A stretch of DNA of 64,000 bases from Paenibacillus sp. (lineage in GTDB: Bacteria > Bacillota > Bacilli > Paenibacillales > YIM-B00363): positions 1 to 64,000 of the forward strand of contig NZ_JAPSKE010000031.1 in assembly GCF_031177825.1 (NCBI RefSeq). The letters run 5' to 3'. Under the pieces are notes generated by a model that ran no database searches, was not told where the DNA came from, and saw only the letters and a program-made list of their open reading frames with translations. Of this stretch, positions 7,963-16,776 are shown piece after piece. The position numbers were made by a program, and so were the translations under genes. Position 1 is the stretch's first letter. Each line of letters starts with the position of its first letter.

Positions 7963-7997
7963 CCGCCCCGATGGCCCTGCGCCGCGGGGCGGTTTTC
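7961..7997 (+). terminator. Intrinsic terminator after the AraC fragment
   Basis: AACCGCCCCG (7961-7970) pairs with CGGGGCGGTT (7984-7993), followed by TTCCTTT. A strong GC stem with a short T-rich tail. Confidence 0.75.
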
Positions 7998-8097
7998 CTT
8001 TCCCGTATACAAGAAAGATGAATATTGCCGGAACCGGCGGCAGAGGGGTACTGTGAGGTCGATCACACATCGACTTCTGCCGAAAGGAGAACGAACC

Positions 8098-9219
8098 TTG
8101 CAACCCAATCACGCGATCGCTGCAGAAGCGAAGAAGCCCGAGTCCGGCGCGAACCGGCGTCCGTTCTGGCGGAACCGAATCGTCAGGCAAAACATTCCGC
8201 TCTGGACGATGTTCTTGCCGGTCGTAGCTTTCTATCTGATTTTCAAGTACACCCCCATGTTCGGCCTGATCATCGCTTTCAAGAACTATACCTTCTACGA
8301 GGGCATCCTGGGCAGTCAATGGGTGGGGCTGGACAACTTCAACAACCTGTTCACGCAGGCGCAGTCGGTACAGATTATTCGGAACACGCTGATGCTCAGC
8401 GTCTTTACGGTGTTCGTCGGCTTTCCGTTCCCGATCCTGCTCGCGATTCTGCTGAACGAGGTGCGCCGGGCCTGGTTCAAGCGCATGATCCAGACGCTCG
8501 TCTACCTGCCGCACTTCTTCTCCTGGGTCGTCGTCGGCGGCATCGTGATCACGCTCTTCTCGCAGAGCGGCGTCGTCAACGCGCTGACGAATCGGCTGTT
8601 CGGCGGCGAACCGTTCGCTTATCTGTACAGCGAATGGGCGTGGATCTCGATCTTCCTCGGCTCCGGCATCTGGAAGGAAGCGGGCTTCAGCGCCATCATC
8701 TATCTGGCGGCGCTGACGGTCATCGAGCCGAGCTTGTACGAGGCGGCCAGCATCGACGGCGCGGGGACGGTGAAGGCGCTGGCGCCGGGCGCGACCGTCA
8801 TTACGGCGACGTACGGCTCTGCGGTCGCCATGTTCGCGCTCGAGGTGCTGCCGGACCGCACCCCGCCGGCATGGTCCGAGGGCGCGGCGCTGACCGCTGC
8901 CGACGTCATGCCGATGGCGATGACGCTGCATTGGCCGGCGGCGATCGATGCCGCGGGCGTCGATCGTTACGAGCTGTCGATGGATGGGCAGACGGTCGCG
9001 GTCGTCCCCGGAAGCGAGCTGGAGCATCGCGTGACGGGGTTGTCGGCGAACAAAGTATACGCGTTCGAGCTTATCGCGGTCGACGCCGGCGGCTTGCGCA
9101 GCGCGCCGTTGTTCGCGGCGCGGCGGTCGCTGCCGGCGCCGCCGAACGGCCCGAGCAACGGACGCGGTCCCGAGTTCGGACATGAACAGGGGAACGGGCC
9201 TCGCGGACTCGGCGACTGA
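8098..9219 (+). CDS. Chimeric protein: sugar ABC permease N-terminus fused to Ig/Fn3-like domain
   Basis: Residues 1 to about 222 are an LplB/YtmP-type sugar ABC permease: N-terminal cytoplasmic stretch, first helix (PLWTMFLPVVAFYLIF), KNYTF, and the MetI-type core down to EAASIDGA, which is the start of the EAA loop that contacts the ATPase. At about base 8765 the frame passes without interruption into an unrelated C-terminus (KALAPGATVITATYGSA, then TGLSANKVYAFELIAVDAGG), which resembles a bacterial Ig-like (Big2) end followed by a fibronectin III-like domain of a surface protein. The last transmembrane helices are missing, so transport is unlikely. The TTG start at 8098 has AAAGGAGAA seven nt upstream. 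It is probably the product of a deletion that joined two genes. Confidence 0.75.
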   Translation: MQPNHAIAAEAKKPESGANRRPFWRNRIVRQNIPLWTMFLPVVAFYLIFKYTPMFGLIIAFKNYTFYEGILGSQWVGLDNFNNLFTQAQSVQIIRNTLMLSVFTVFVGFPFPILLAILLNEVRRAWFKRMIQTLVYLPHFFSWVVVGGIVITLFSQSGVVNALTNRLFGGEPFAYLYSEWAWISIFLGSGIWKEAGFSAIIYLAALTVIEPSLYEAASIDGAGTVKALAPGATVITATYGSAVAMFALEVLPDRTPPAWSEGAALTAADVMPMAMTLHWPAAIDAAGVDRYELSMDGQTVAVVPGSELEHRVTGLSANKVYAFELIAVDAGGLRSAPLFAARRSLPAPPNGPSNGRGPEFGHEQGNGPRGLGD

Positions 9220-9312
9220 CATTTGTCATCAAACGGTAACATTGCCGTTACGGCGCTCTAATATTGGGCATGTATTATAAATGGCAAGACCCCCTTTTTG
9301 AAATATATCTTG

Positions 9313-9349
9313 GGACCTGACGCTTCGGCGGCCAGGTCCACTTTTTTTT
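9313..9349 (+). terminator. Intrinsic terminator after the chimeric gene
   Basis: GGACCTG (9313-9319) pairs with CAGGTCC (9333-9339), followed by AC and eight T residues. The next 170 bases up to the insertion sequence hold no gene I can support. Confidence 0.9.
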
Positions 9350-9511
9350 GTGGGGAGCGGCATGTCGGGACCGGGTTCCTCTTTCGCGAGTGCTTCTCCC
9401 CGGCTTTCTTACGTTTCGTCGTTCTCCCCTTCGTATAGGCCGTCGTACTTACATCTCCTTAGGTTGGTGAAATTGAGGCTAAAGCGGCGGATGGCGGGGG
9501 GAACGGCGCGC

Positions 9512-9519
9512 AAAAAAAA
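9512..9519. repeat. A8 target-site duplication, left copy
   Basis: Eight A residues lie directly outside the left terminal repeat of the insertion sequence. Eight A residues also flank the right end at 11196-11203, giving an 8-bp direct repeat. On the minus strand the right copy is the T-tract of the PHP gene terminator. Confidence 0.7.
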
Positions 9520-11195
9520 CTACGACCGACCAATTAACTAACAAGGATTTCCATGTGCCTCTGTCGAAGTATTCATTACCCACTTTGATGGAGGTTTCTT
9601 TATGCCACTACCGAAGAATCGTATCGTACCAACGGATAAAATATACTTCAGACCTGAGTTTGAGCACTGCCTTCATTGCGGTGCCAAGTTAAAGAGAAGT
9701 CATACTGCTTGGAAAAAGAACATCTCCACTCTTCATGGGGTCATACAGGCTTGGAGCATGGCTTATGTTTGTTCCAATGTGAACTGCGAGTATCGGAGCA
9801 CATACTACAAGTCCGCGGAAGCGGATCTGCTTGCTATGAAACATACCTCATACGGCTTCGACGTGCTTGCTCTAGTAGGTCAACTCAGGTTCAAGCAACA
9901 CATGACGATCGCCGAGATCACTGAAGAACTCACGGAACGTGGGATTGCCACATCCGAGCGTAATTCCCAACGCTTGTATGAGCGGTATCTAACGTTGCTG
10001 CGTTCTAGCGTCACGGATCACGTGAAGGATGAACTCAAGCAAGTTGTAGAAACGAACAGCGGAATCATGATCTCCATGGACGGCGTTCAACCCGAGAAGG
10101 GAAACGAGACGTTGTACGTAGTCCGGGAAGTGTTTAGCGGCACTATTCTAGTTGCGAAGAGTGTGAAGAGCAGTTCAACGGCCGAACTTAAAGAACTCAT
10201 ACAACCGATCATCGATCTTGGCTTTCCCATCATTGGAATTGTTACGGATGGTCAGCAGTCCATCCGGTTGGCTATGGAGGAGTTGCTTCCCGACGTTCCG
10301 TATCAGTACTGCCAGTATCACTACTTGAAGGACATTGCCAAGCCCATCGTCGATCTGGATCGCAAGCTCAAGACAGGCATAAAGAAGAGCCTGCGCGGTA
10401 TTCGAGAGATCGAAAGAATACTCGACAAGAGTACTTCTGAAGAATCCGAAGTTGTGAAGGATTACTTGGCAGCCGTCCGCTCTGTGCTCCTCGAAGACGG
10501 TAACCCTCCATTAGACTTGCCCGGCATTCGGATCTACGAAACTGCCGAAGTCATTCAGGCATCTCTCCAAACATGCCTGGATAAAAAAGGGGCCCTCGCT
10601 ACTCCAAAACGTATTCAGAATATTCAACAAACTGAGTGAATTCCGCGGGCTCTATGAAGAGGTAAAGCGCTGGTCGCAACCTTTGCATCACGTGGCAAAC
10701 ATCTTAAACCCAACGCTCGACCAATCCAGCGAGTCCGTACAGCTACAAATGAATTGTCTTTTGAATTGGCTCGAGCAAACGTACACCGAAGAAGCCGACC
10801 AACTCATGGTTAAAAACTTCATGAGCTACACAAAAGGCTTTTGGAAAGGGCTCTTTACTTGCTACGACCACCCTCATGTCCCCCGTACCAACAACGACCA
10901 CGAAAGATTTTTTAGAAAGACCAAAACACGTCATCGGCGAATGACAGGATTGAGAAGCTGGAACGAATACATCGTTCGTTCCGGGGAGTTTGTTGTCTTC
11001 GTCGATGATGCCCTCCGTCAGAAGGACGTCCTTAAACGACTTCAAAGCGTTAGTTACAATGTGTTCCGAGAAGAACGTATTCGGTGGTCCAATCGCTTGG
11101 AAGAAACAACAAAGCGTCGCCGCTTCCGCCGCGACCCACAAAAGTACCTTCAAGAGGCTGAATCCAAGTATTGTGCGTTAATTGGTCAGTCGTAG
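9520..11195 (+). mobile_element. Complete 1.68-kb insertion sequence inserted in a terminator T-tract
   Basis: The ends are inverted repeats: the left end begins CTACGACCGACCAATTAAC and the right end read inwards begins CTACGACTGACCAATTAAC, one mismatch in 19. A8 tracts flank both sides. Inside is one DDE-type transposase gene, now split by a frameshift. The transposase stop codon TAG is the last three bases of the element. The right end abuts the T8 tract of the minus-strand PHP gene terminator. I cannot assign it to a named IS family with confidence. A short non-autonomous relative lies at 46706-46997. Confidence 0.85.
9602..11195 (+). pseudogene. DDE transposase, frameshifted
   Basis: The first part (345 codons from 9602) has an N-terminal four-Cys zinc-binding region (Cys 23, 26, 57, 62) and the first two acidic catalytic positions (MISMDGVQ, Asp160; GIVTDGQQS, Asp216). 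The rest is in the +1 frame from about 10590 to 11195 and carries the third acidic residue in NNDHERFFRKTK. The switch occurs at the homopolymer AAAAAAGGGG (10585-10594); removing one base restores a single frame of about 530 codons. A +1 shift is not the usual programmed type for transposases, so this is more likely decay or a sequencing error. A GGAGG ribosome site precedes the ATG. Confidence 0.8.
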
Positions 11196-11243
11196 AAAAA
11201 AAAGCGGCACTGACACCGGAACGTATCCGATGTCTGTGCCGCT
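11196..11243 (-). terminator. Intrinsic terminator of the PHP gene, invaded by the IS at its T-tract
   Basis: On the minus strand AGCGGCAC (11243-11236 side) pairs with GTGCCGCT (11210-11203 side), followed immediately by eight T residues and then by the insertion sequence. Further GTGCCGCTTCC copies next to the stem look like local repeats of the same arm. Confidence 0.88.
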
Positions 11244-11272
11244 TCCTGTGCCGCTTCCTATGCCGCGTCGAT

Positions 11273-12079
11273 CTACAGCTCCACCAACACGCGCTCGCGG
11301 CGGCGGAAGTAGCACCATTCGCGGAAGCCGATTTCCTTGAGCCGTCCGCGGACGAACTCCCAATCGTCGGCGACCCGCTCGGGCACGTGCGCGTCCGAGC
11401 CGAACGTCACCTTCACGCCATGGAACAAAGCGCGCTCGAGCATGTCGTCGGCGGGGTACCAGCCGCCGACGTCTTTCATTTTCCCCGAAGTGTTGATCTC
11501 GATGGCGATGTCGCATTCCCCGATCAGCTGCAGCGTCTTGTCGACCGCCTCCGTCTGAATGTCCGAGAACGCCGGGTAATACGCCTTCATCGCGTCGATA
11601 TGTCCGAGGATGTCGAACATGCCGCTCTTCGCCGAATGGCCGATCAGCTCGTAATACCGCTCCTTGGTTTGCTGCTTCTGCTTCTCGGTCAGCTTCTTCC
11701 ACCGGTTGCGGTTGAAGATGGAGACGCCTTCGACCTGATGGACGGAGCCGATAATGTAATCGAACGGATATTTGGCGTAGATGCCGCGGTATTTCTCCGC
11801 ATGTTCGGGGAAGAAGTCCGATTCGACGCCCAGCAGCACTTCGATGCGCCCGGCGTACTTCGCCTTCAGCTGAAGCACCTCGTTCACGTAGTTCGCGAAT
11901 TCGCTCGTCGCCATGGCGATTCCCGGGTTCGGGTGATCGTCCTTGTGGCCGAAATACGGCGAATGATCCGAAATGCCGATCGCGGCGACGCCCTTCTCGA
12001 TCGCGGCTTCGATATATCGTTCGATCGGGCCGTCCGCGTGGCCGCATCGTTCGTGATGCGTATGTAAGTCGAACATCAT
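11273..12079 (-). CDS. PHP-domain histidinol-phosphatase-like hydrolase
   Basis: A 268-residue PHP-domain phosphoesterase. It begins MMFDLHTHHERCGH, with the HxH metal pair at residues 6 and 8, followed by GISDHSPYF, GVESDFFPE, GSVHQVEG, DILGHIDAMK and GSDAHVPER, the ordered metal-ligand segments of the HisK/HisJ group. It is expected to be a cytoplasmic monoester phosphatase, classically for histidinol phosphate; with no his genes nearby the substrate is open. AGGAGG precedes the ATG. It follows the LysR gene with a 13-bp gap and is likely co-transcribed with it. Confidence 0.87.
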   Translation of the reverse strand: MMFDLHTHHERCGHADGPIERYIEAAIEKGVAAIGISDHSPYFGHKDDHPNPGIAMATSEFANYVNEVLQLKAKYAGRIEVLLGVESDFFPEHAEKYRGIYAKYPFDYIIGSVHQVEGVSIFNRNRWKKLTEKQKQQTKERYYELIGHSAKSGMFDILGHIDAMKAYYPAFSDIQTEAVDKTLQLIGECDIAIEINTSGKMKDVGGWYPADDMLERALFHGVKVTFGSDAHVPERVADDWEFVRGRLKEIGFREWCYFRRRERVLVEL

Positions 12080-12092
12080 GACGCGATTCCTC

Positions 12093-12995
12093 CTATTCCG
12101 AGCCGATGAAATGGGTCTCCGGCATGCCTTTCAGGTCGCTCAAAAATTGCCGCATCGCGGAATTCAGATAGCGCCCCGTTTTCGTGATGACTCCGACGGG
12201 GTGGGCGATCTCCAGCTCGTTGACTTGAATCATCTTCAACGTTCCGAGCCGCAGCTCGCTGGCGATGGACATCTTGGAAATGACGGTCGCGCCCATGTTC
12301 AATTCGACCATCCGCTTCACTTCCTCGCTGCTCGACAGCTCCATCACGACCTTCGGCACGATGCCGTGCTTCTCGAAGACGCTGTCGACGAACCGCCGGC
12401 CGATCGTATCGGGCGACAACATAATGAACGACACGTCGGCGAGCGCCGACAGCGGCAGATGTTTATGAGCCGCCAGCGGATGCTCCGGCGAGACGACGAG
12501 CTCGAACGTGTCGTAATACAGCGTCGAAGTGACGAGGCTCGGCGTCTTCTCGACCAAGTAGGCGATGCCGATGTCGACGGTCCCGTTTTCCACGCTGGTC
12601 ATGATTTGCAAAGACGGCATCGTATGAATCGAGGTCTGGATATGCGGGTATTGGTTGTTGAAATACGAGAAGATGCGCGGCAGGATCTGCATCGCGATCG
12701 ACGTCGTCGTGCCGAGCCGAATATGGCCTTGCGGCGTCGCGTCGATGTCGCTGAGTCTCATCTTCAGCTCGTCGACGATGGCGAGAATTTTCTCGGCTTG
12801 CTCGAGGAACAGCACGCCCGCGTCGGTCAGCGTCACCGGCTGGTTCCGGTCGACGAGCACGGTCCCGAATTCGTCTTCGAGGCTCTTGATTTGCGCGGAT
12901 ACGGCGGGCTGCGTCAAATTCAGCACCTCGCCGGCTTTCCGGAAGCTCATCGTCTTGGATATCGTAATCAGGGTCTCCAGTTGGTTTAAGTTCAT
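12093..12995 (-). CDS. LysR-family transcriptional regulator
   Basis: The 300-residue protein has the standard N-terminal winged helix-turn-helix (MNLNQLETLITISKTMSFRK, then LNLTQPAVSAQIKSLE) and a C-terminal periplasmic-binding-like effector domain. The start is placed at 12995, where GAGGGGGG lies about 8 nt upstream, rather than at 13025. It is divergent from the UMF1-type transporter gene across a 124-bp AT-rich region, so that transporter is a plausible target. The effector cannot be inferred from sequence. Confidence 0.88.
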   Translation of the reverse strand: MNLNQLETLITISKTMSFRKAGEVLNLTQPAVSAQIKSLEDEFGTVLVDRNQPVTLTDAGVLFLEQAEKILAIVDELKMRLSDIDATPQGHIRLGTTTSIAMQILPRIFSYFNNQYPHIQTSIHTMPSLQIMTSVENGTVDIGIAYLVEKTPSLVTSTLYYDTFELVVSPEHPLAAHKHLPLSALADVSFIMLSPDTIGRRFVDSVFEKHGIVPKVVMELSSSEEVKRMVELNMGATVISKMSIASELRLGTLKMIQVNELEIAHPVGVITKTGRYLNSAMRQFLSDLKGMPETHFIGSE

Positions 12996-13024
12996 GCGGA
13001 ACGCCCCCCTCTCAGCCAACATCA

Positions 13025-13030
13025 ATTATA
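13025..13030 (-). promoter_or_regulatory. -10 box of the LysR gene
   Basis: A minus-strand TATAAT sits 30 bp before the LysR start codon within an AT-rich divergent region. The -35 box is weak (T-rich), as expected for an autoregulated LysR promoter. Confidence 0.4.
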
Positions 13031-13119
13031 TTACAAAAGATTAACAAAGAAAAAGGTACCCCCGCGCGTCCCCATCAAGTAAAATGTAAGCATTATCAAA
13101 AGGCCGCGAAGGAGAAACG

Positions 13120-14421
13120 ATGCCGATGGATCAGAAGAAAACGGTAAGGGCGTGGGTGCTCTACGATTGGGCGAACTCGGCCTATTCGACGACGATGGTG
13201 GCGGCGGTGCTGCCGATCTTCTTCGTCAGCGTGCCGGGCGCGGGAGTCGGCGACGCGGCGGCGTCGTACTGGGCGTACACGCAGTCGGCCGCGATGTTTC
13301 TATTAGTGCTGCTGTCCCCGATTCTCGGGGCGGTGGCGGACGTATCCGGTTCCAAAAAGAAGCTGCTCGGCATATTCATGGCGCTCGGCGTCATGTCGAC
13401 GGCGCTGTACGCGCTCGTCGGGGAAGGGCAGCTATGGTTCGCGGTCGTCTTGACGCTGCTCGGCGTCATCGGCAACAGCGGCGCGAATAGCTTCTACGAC
13501 GCGCTGCTGCCGGGCATCGCGAAGCCGGCGGACCGCGATCGGGTATCGGCGCAAGGGTATGCTTACGGCTATCTTGGAGGCGGATTGCTGTTGGCGGTCA
13601 ACCTGATGATGGTGCAGAAGCCCGAGTGGTTCGGGCTGGATACGCTCGGCGGGACCCGACTCGCCTTCCTGTCCGTGGCGATCTGGTGGCTGGTCTTCTC
13701 GATCCCGCTCTTCCGCCGCGTGCCGGAGACGAAGCCGGAGACGGCGATCCGCGCCGGACAATCGATCGGCTTGGCGTTCCGCCGGTTGGGCTCGACGCTT
13801 CGAGGCTTAAAGAACTATCCGGAGCTGCTGAAATATTTGATCGCGTTCTGGTTGTTCAGCGACGGCATCGGCACGATCATCCGGATGGCGACGGTGTATG
13901 GGGAAACCATCGGCATCGGCACGTCGCACCTGATCACGGCGCTGCTTATTACGCAATTCGTCGGTTTTCCGTGCGCGATTCTGTTCGGCAGGCTGGCCGG
14001 CCGGTTCGGCGCGAAATCTTCGCTGTACGCGTCGCTCTGCATCTATGTCGTCATTACGATTCTCGGGTATTTCATGACGAACGCGACGCATTTCTACCTG
14101 CTCGCCGTCATGGTCGGCTTCGTGCAAGGCGGCAGCCAAGCGCTGGCGCGCTCGATCTTCACGCGTCTGATCCCGGTCGGCCGCGAGGCCGAATATTTCG
14201 GCTTCATGAGCGTATGGAATAAGTTCGCCGGCATTATGGGGCCGGCCGTCTTCGGGTACGTCAACATGCTCGGCAACAGCCGCCTCGGCATTCTTGCGTT
14301 GATCGCCTTCTTCGTCCTCGGCATCGCCGTGCTCGCTTTCGTCGATCTCGACAAGGGCGAGCGGGAAGCGGCCCGGGCCGGCGGCGACGTTCCGCCGCGC
14401 GACCCGGCGCTATCGGTATAA
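13120..14421 (+). CDS. UMF1-family MFS transporter (Atg22-like)
   Basis: The 433-residue membrane protein starts with the UMF1 signature VRAWVLYDWANSAYSTTM and has about eleven to twelve helices. DVSGSKKKLLG is the cytoplasmic loop between helices 2 and 3. The family relates to the vacuolar amino-acid effluxer Atg22; bacterial substrates are largely unknown. AAGGAG lies five nt before the ATG. The gene is divergent from the LysR regulator and converges on the phospholipase-like gene, with only 10 bp between their stops. Confidence 0.85.
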   Translation: MPMDQKKTVRAWVLYDWANSAYSTTMVAAVLPIFFVSVPGAGVGDAAASYWAYTQSAAMFLLVLLSPILGAVADVSGSKKKLLGIFMALGVMSTALYALVGEGQLWFAVVLTLLGVIGNSGANSFYDALLPGIAKPADRDRVSAQGYAYGYLGGGLLLAVNLMMVQKPEWFGLDTLGGTRLAFLSVAIWWLVFSIPLFRRVPETKPETAIRAGQSIGLAFRRLGSTLRGLKNYPELLKYLIAFWLFSDGIGTIIRMATVYGETIGIGTSHLITALLITQFVGFPCAILFGRLAGRFGAKSSLYASLCIYVVITILGYFMTNATHFYLLAVMVGFVQGGSQALARSIFTRLIPVGREAEYFGFMSVWNKFAGIMGPAVFGYVNMLGNSRLGILALIAFFVLGIAVLAFVDLDKGEREAARAGGDVPPRDPALSV

Positions 14422-14431
14422 CAAGGTTTCC

Positions 14432-15367
14432 TTACCGGTCGGAGGCTAAGCCCGTCTCGTAGGAGAGATCGCCGAGCGCCGCCTCGAAGGCACGCCACGC
14501 GTCTCCGGCGTCGGCCGCGCCGCCGCCGCCGGCGCGGCTTGCGGCGAGCCATGCGGCCGCCGCCCCGAGCAGGCGCTCGCCGTCGTCCAGCGCGCGCTCC
14601 CAGACGTCCCAGAACGATTCCTGGGACGTCTTTATTTTGTCCGCGGGCGGACTCCAAAGCGCGCGGCGATCGTTCATCGGGTCGAGCGCGGCGTCCCGTC
14701 GACCGGGCACGAACGGCTCGATCGCGCCGGCGAGCAGCTTCGTCTTGAGGCCGGACGGATCGTGGAACAAGGAGAACGCCGTCAGCATGTCGCGGTAGCT
14801 CCGCTGCCATAGGCCGTCGAGGAACGGCGTATCGGACTCGGGATACGTACGGCGCACGGCGTCTTCGACCAGCTTCGCGACGCCGCCCGGAAGCGTCTTG
14901 CCGGCGTCGAGCGTCGGCCGGACGGGCGCCCGCGACGTGTCGACGCCGCGGAGCCGCTCCGCGACGTACGTATCGATCGCGGTCTCGAGCCGCTGGTGGT
15001 CGCGCTTCTTCTCGCCCTGCCGGGCGAAGACGAACGGGTGCGCGATCCGATCGAGCGCATGATGCGCCAGCCAGCCGAGCGCGTAGACGGCGCGCGGATC
15101 GTTCGGGGCGGCGCCGTCGCAGCCCTGCAGCAGGTTGCGCAGGAAGGCGCCGCAGCGGCTCTTGTGCAGCAGGCCGCCGAGCGCGTCGGAGCGGGCGGAC
15201 TCCGTTTTGGTCCAGGGGAAGAAACGATGGTAAAACAACGGGTCGGGTCCTTGGCAGCCGAACCGAAACAGCGGGCCGAGCGCGGGATCCCCCTCGAGGA
15301 TTCCCGTCAGGGACAACCGCTCCAGAAGGATTTCCCCGTAGATCGAATGCGTCCATACATTGGGCAT
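14432..15367 (-). CDS. Zinc-dependent phospholipase C-like protein
   Basis: The 311-residue protein matches the Zn-dependent phospholipase C fold: MPNVWTHSIYGEILLER at the start, RFGCQGPDPLFYH, then GWLAHHALDRIAHPFVF, which carries the closely spaced His and Asp ligands, and a second His cluster (DHQRLETAIDTYV). No signal peptide is seen, unlike the secreted clostridial toxins, so it is probably cytoplasmic and may not be a phospholipase. ATG 15367 is chosen over ATG 15373 because AGGAGGG is 8 nt from the former and only 2 nt from the latter. It is divergent from cheX. Confidence 0.75.
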   Translation of the reverse strand: MPNVWTHSIYGEILLERLSLTGILEGDPALGPLFRFGCQGPDPLFYHRFFPWTKTESARSDALGGLLHKSRCGAFLRNLLQGCDGAAPNDPRAVYALGWLAHHALDRIAHPFVFARQGEKKRDHQRLETAIDTYVAERLRGVDTSRAPVRPTLDAGKTLPGGVAKLVEDAVRRTYPESDTPFLDGLWQRSYRDMLTAFSLFHDPSGLKTKLLAGAIEPFVPGRRDAALDPMNDRRALWSPPADKIKTSQESFWDVWERALDDGERLLGAAAAWLAASRAGGGGAADAGDAWRAFEAALGDLSYETGLASDR

Positions 15368-15403
15368 GCGCATTCCCTCCTATACTTGTCGGAAAATGTC
15401 GGT

Positions 15404-15409
15404 TATAAT
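15404..15409 (+). promoter_or_regulatory. -10 box upstream of cheX
   Basis: TATAAT lies 65 bp before the cheX start, in the 106-bp region divergent with the phospholipase-like gene. No strong -35 is visible. The box lies within GGTTATAATAGACC, so a minus-strand promoter may overlap it. Confidence 0.4.
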
Positions 15410-15473
15410 AGACCATATTACATAGCAACTAGTTCGAAAGGTCGAACTTGATCCGCATGGAGGTAGCAAGCGA

Positions 15474-15932
15474 ATGAACCACGAATATGTCCACCCGTTC
15501 TTGGAGTCCGCGCGAATCGTTATCGAACAAGTGGCCGGCGTCAAGCCGTCCGCCGGCGAGTTCGGCATTAAGGAAATCACGAAGCACCATGAGTACCTGT
15601 GGATTCATATCGGCCTGACCGGACAGATGAACGGCGATATTATTTACGGCTTGCACGAGTCGGTCGCGCTGAAGATGGTATCCGCGATGATGGGCGGTTA
15701 CGTCTTGGACGAGCTCGGCGAGATGGGACATAGCGCGATCTCGGAGCTGAGCAATATGATCAGCGGCAATGCGAGCACGATGCTGTACAATCAAGGCGTT
15801 CGCGTCGACATTACGCCGCCGAAGATTCTCAGCTCGACGGACGGACAGGGAATCGAGGCGACCAAGGTGCTGTCGATCCCGCTCACGATGGAAGGCATCG
15901 GCGAACTTGACATTCAGCTGTTAATCGCGTAA
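15474..15932 (+). CDS. cheX: CheX-type CheY-P phosphatase
   Basis: At 152 residues it has the usual CheX length. The motif SAISELSNMISGNA contains the ExxN pair (Glu91 and Asn94) that in CheX and CheC projects into the CheY active site to dephosphorylate it. Only one such motif is present, as in CheX, while CheC has two. It would act in the cytoplasm to reset chemotaxis signalling. GGAGG lies 10 nt before the ATG. It is monocistronic between a divergent gene and its own terminator, apart from other chemotaxis genes. Confidence 0.88.
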   Translation: MNHEYVHPFLESARIVIEQVAGVKPSAGEFGIKEITKHHEYLWIHIGLTGQMNGDIIYGLHESVALKMVSAMMGGYVLDELGEMGHSAISELSNMISGNASTMLYNQGVRVDITPPKILSSTDGQGIEATKVLSIPLTMEGIGELDIQLLIA

Positions 15933-15940
15933 TCATTCAA

Positions 15941-15966
15941 AGCGAGGGCTCCTCGCTTTTTTTTGT
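15941..15966 (+). terminator. Intrinsic terminator after cheX
   Basis: AGCGAGG (15941-15947) pairs with CCTCGCT (15951-15957), a 3-nt loop, then seven T residues. Confidence 0.9.
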
Positions 15967-15984
15967 TGTTCGGGAGGAAAGATA

Positions 15985-16776
15985 ATGATGGGTACTGTGC
16001 AATACGACGGCAAGATCGCGGTCGTGACCGGCGCGTCCGGCGGCATCGGCGGGGCCGTCGCCGAGGCGCTCCACGAACGGGGCGCGCACGTCGTGCTGGC
16101 GGCGCGGTCCGTCGACAAGCTGAACGACTTCGCCGGGAAGCTCGGAAGCCGGGCGACGGCGATCGCGCTCGACGTCGCGGACGAACGCTCGGTCGCCCGA
16201 GCGTTCGAGGAGATCGAGGCTCGGTTCGGCCGCGTCGACCTGCTCGTGAACAACGCGGGCTTCGGTCGGTTCGAGCTGGTTGCGGACGCGCCGGCGGATT
16301 CGTTCGAATCGATGATGAACGTCAATTATTTCGGAACCGTGCGATGCACCCGGGCGGCGCTGCCCGGCATGCTGTCGCGGCGCGAAGGATGGATCGTCAA
16401 CGTGGCGTCGATCGCCGGGAAGACCGCTACCGCGAAGTCGGCCGGCTATGCTGCGACGAAGCACGCGGTGCTCGGCTTCACGAACGCGCTGCGCCAGGAG
16501 CTGCACGGCACCGGAATTCGCGTCGTGGCGGTCAACCCGGGACCGGTGCGCACGGCGTTCTTCGACCTCGCGGACCCGGAAGGCGGCTATGTGAACGGCG
16601 TGAAGTCGATGATGGTGACGCCGGAGCGGGTCGCGCGAGAGACGCTCGCCGGGCTCGACCGGGGCCGGGCGGAAGTGAACGTGCCCGGCTGGCTCGGCGC
16701 CGCGGCGCGATTGTCCCAGGCGCTTCCGATCGGGCTCGTGAACGCGTTCTCGGCGCGCTTTCTTAAGTTGAAGTAG
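15985..16776 (+). CDS. Short-chain dehydrogenase/reductase
   Basis: The classical SDR layout fits 263 residues: cofactor motif TGASGGIG (15-22), NNAG (89-92), and the catalytic Ser142, Tyr155 and Lys159 in the spacing YxxxK (AGYAATKHA). It resembles the DltE/YqjQ type of oxidoreductase. The substrate is unknown. GGGAGGA precedes the ATG by 9 nt. The 3' end overlaps the convergent small gene by 14 bp. Confidence 0.87.
   Translation: MMGTVQYDGKIAVVTGASGGIGGAVAEALHERGAHVVLAARSVDKLNDFAGKLGSRATAIALDVADERSVARAFEEIEARFGRVDLLVNNAGFGRFELVADAPADSFESMMNVNYFGTVRCTRAALPGMLSRREGWIVNVASIAGKTATAKSAGYAATKHAVLGFTNALRQELHGTGIRVVAVNPGPVRTAFFDLADPEGGYVNGVKSMMVTPERVARETLAGLDRGRAEVNVPGWLGAAARLSQALPIGLVNAFSARFLKLK

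Noticed and set aside
10585-10594. Programmed frameshift site in the transposase
   Set aside because: The heptamer looks slippery, but the second frame is +1, not -1; the -1 frame meets a TAA at once. Treated as a lesion or error.
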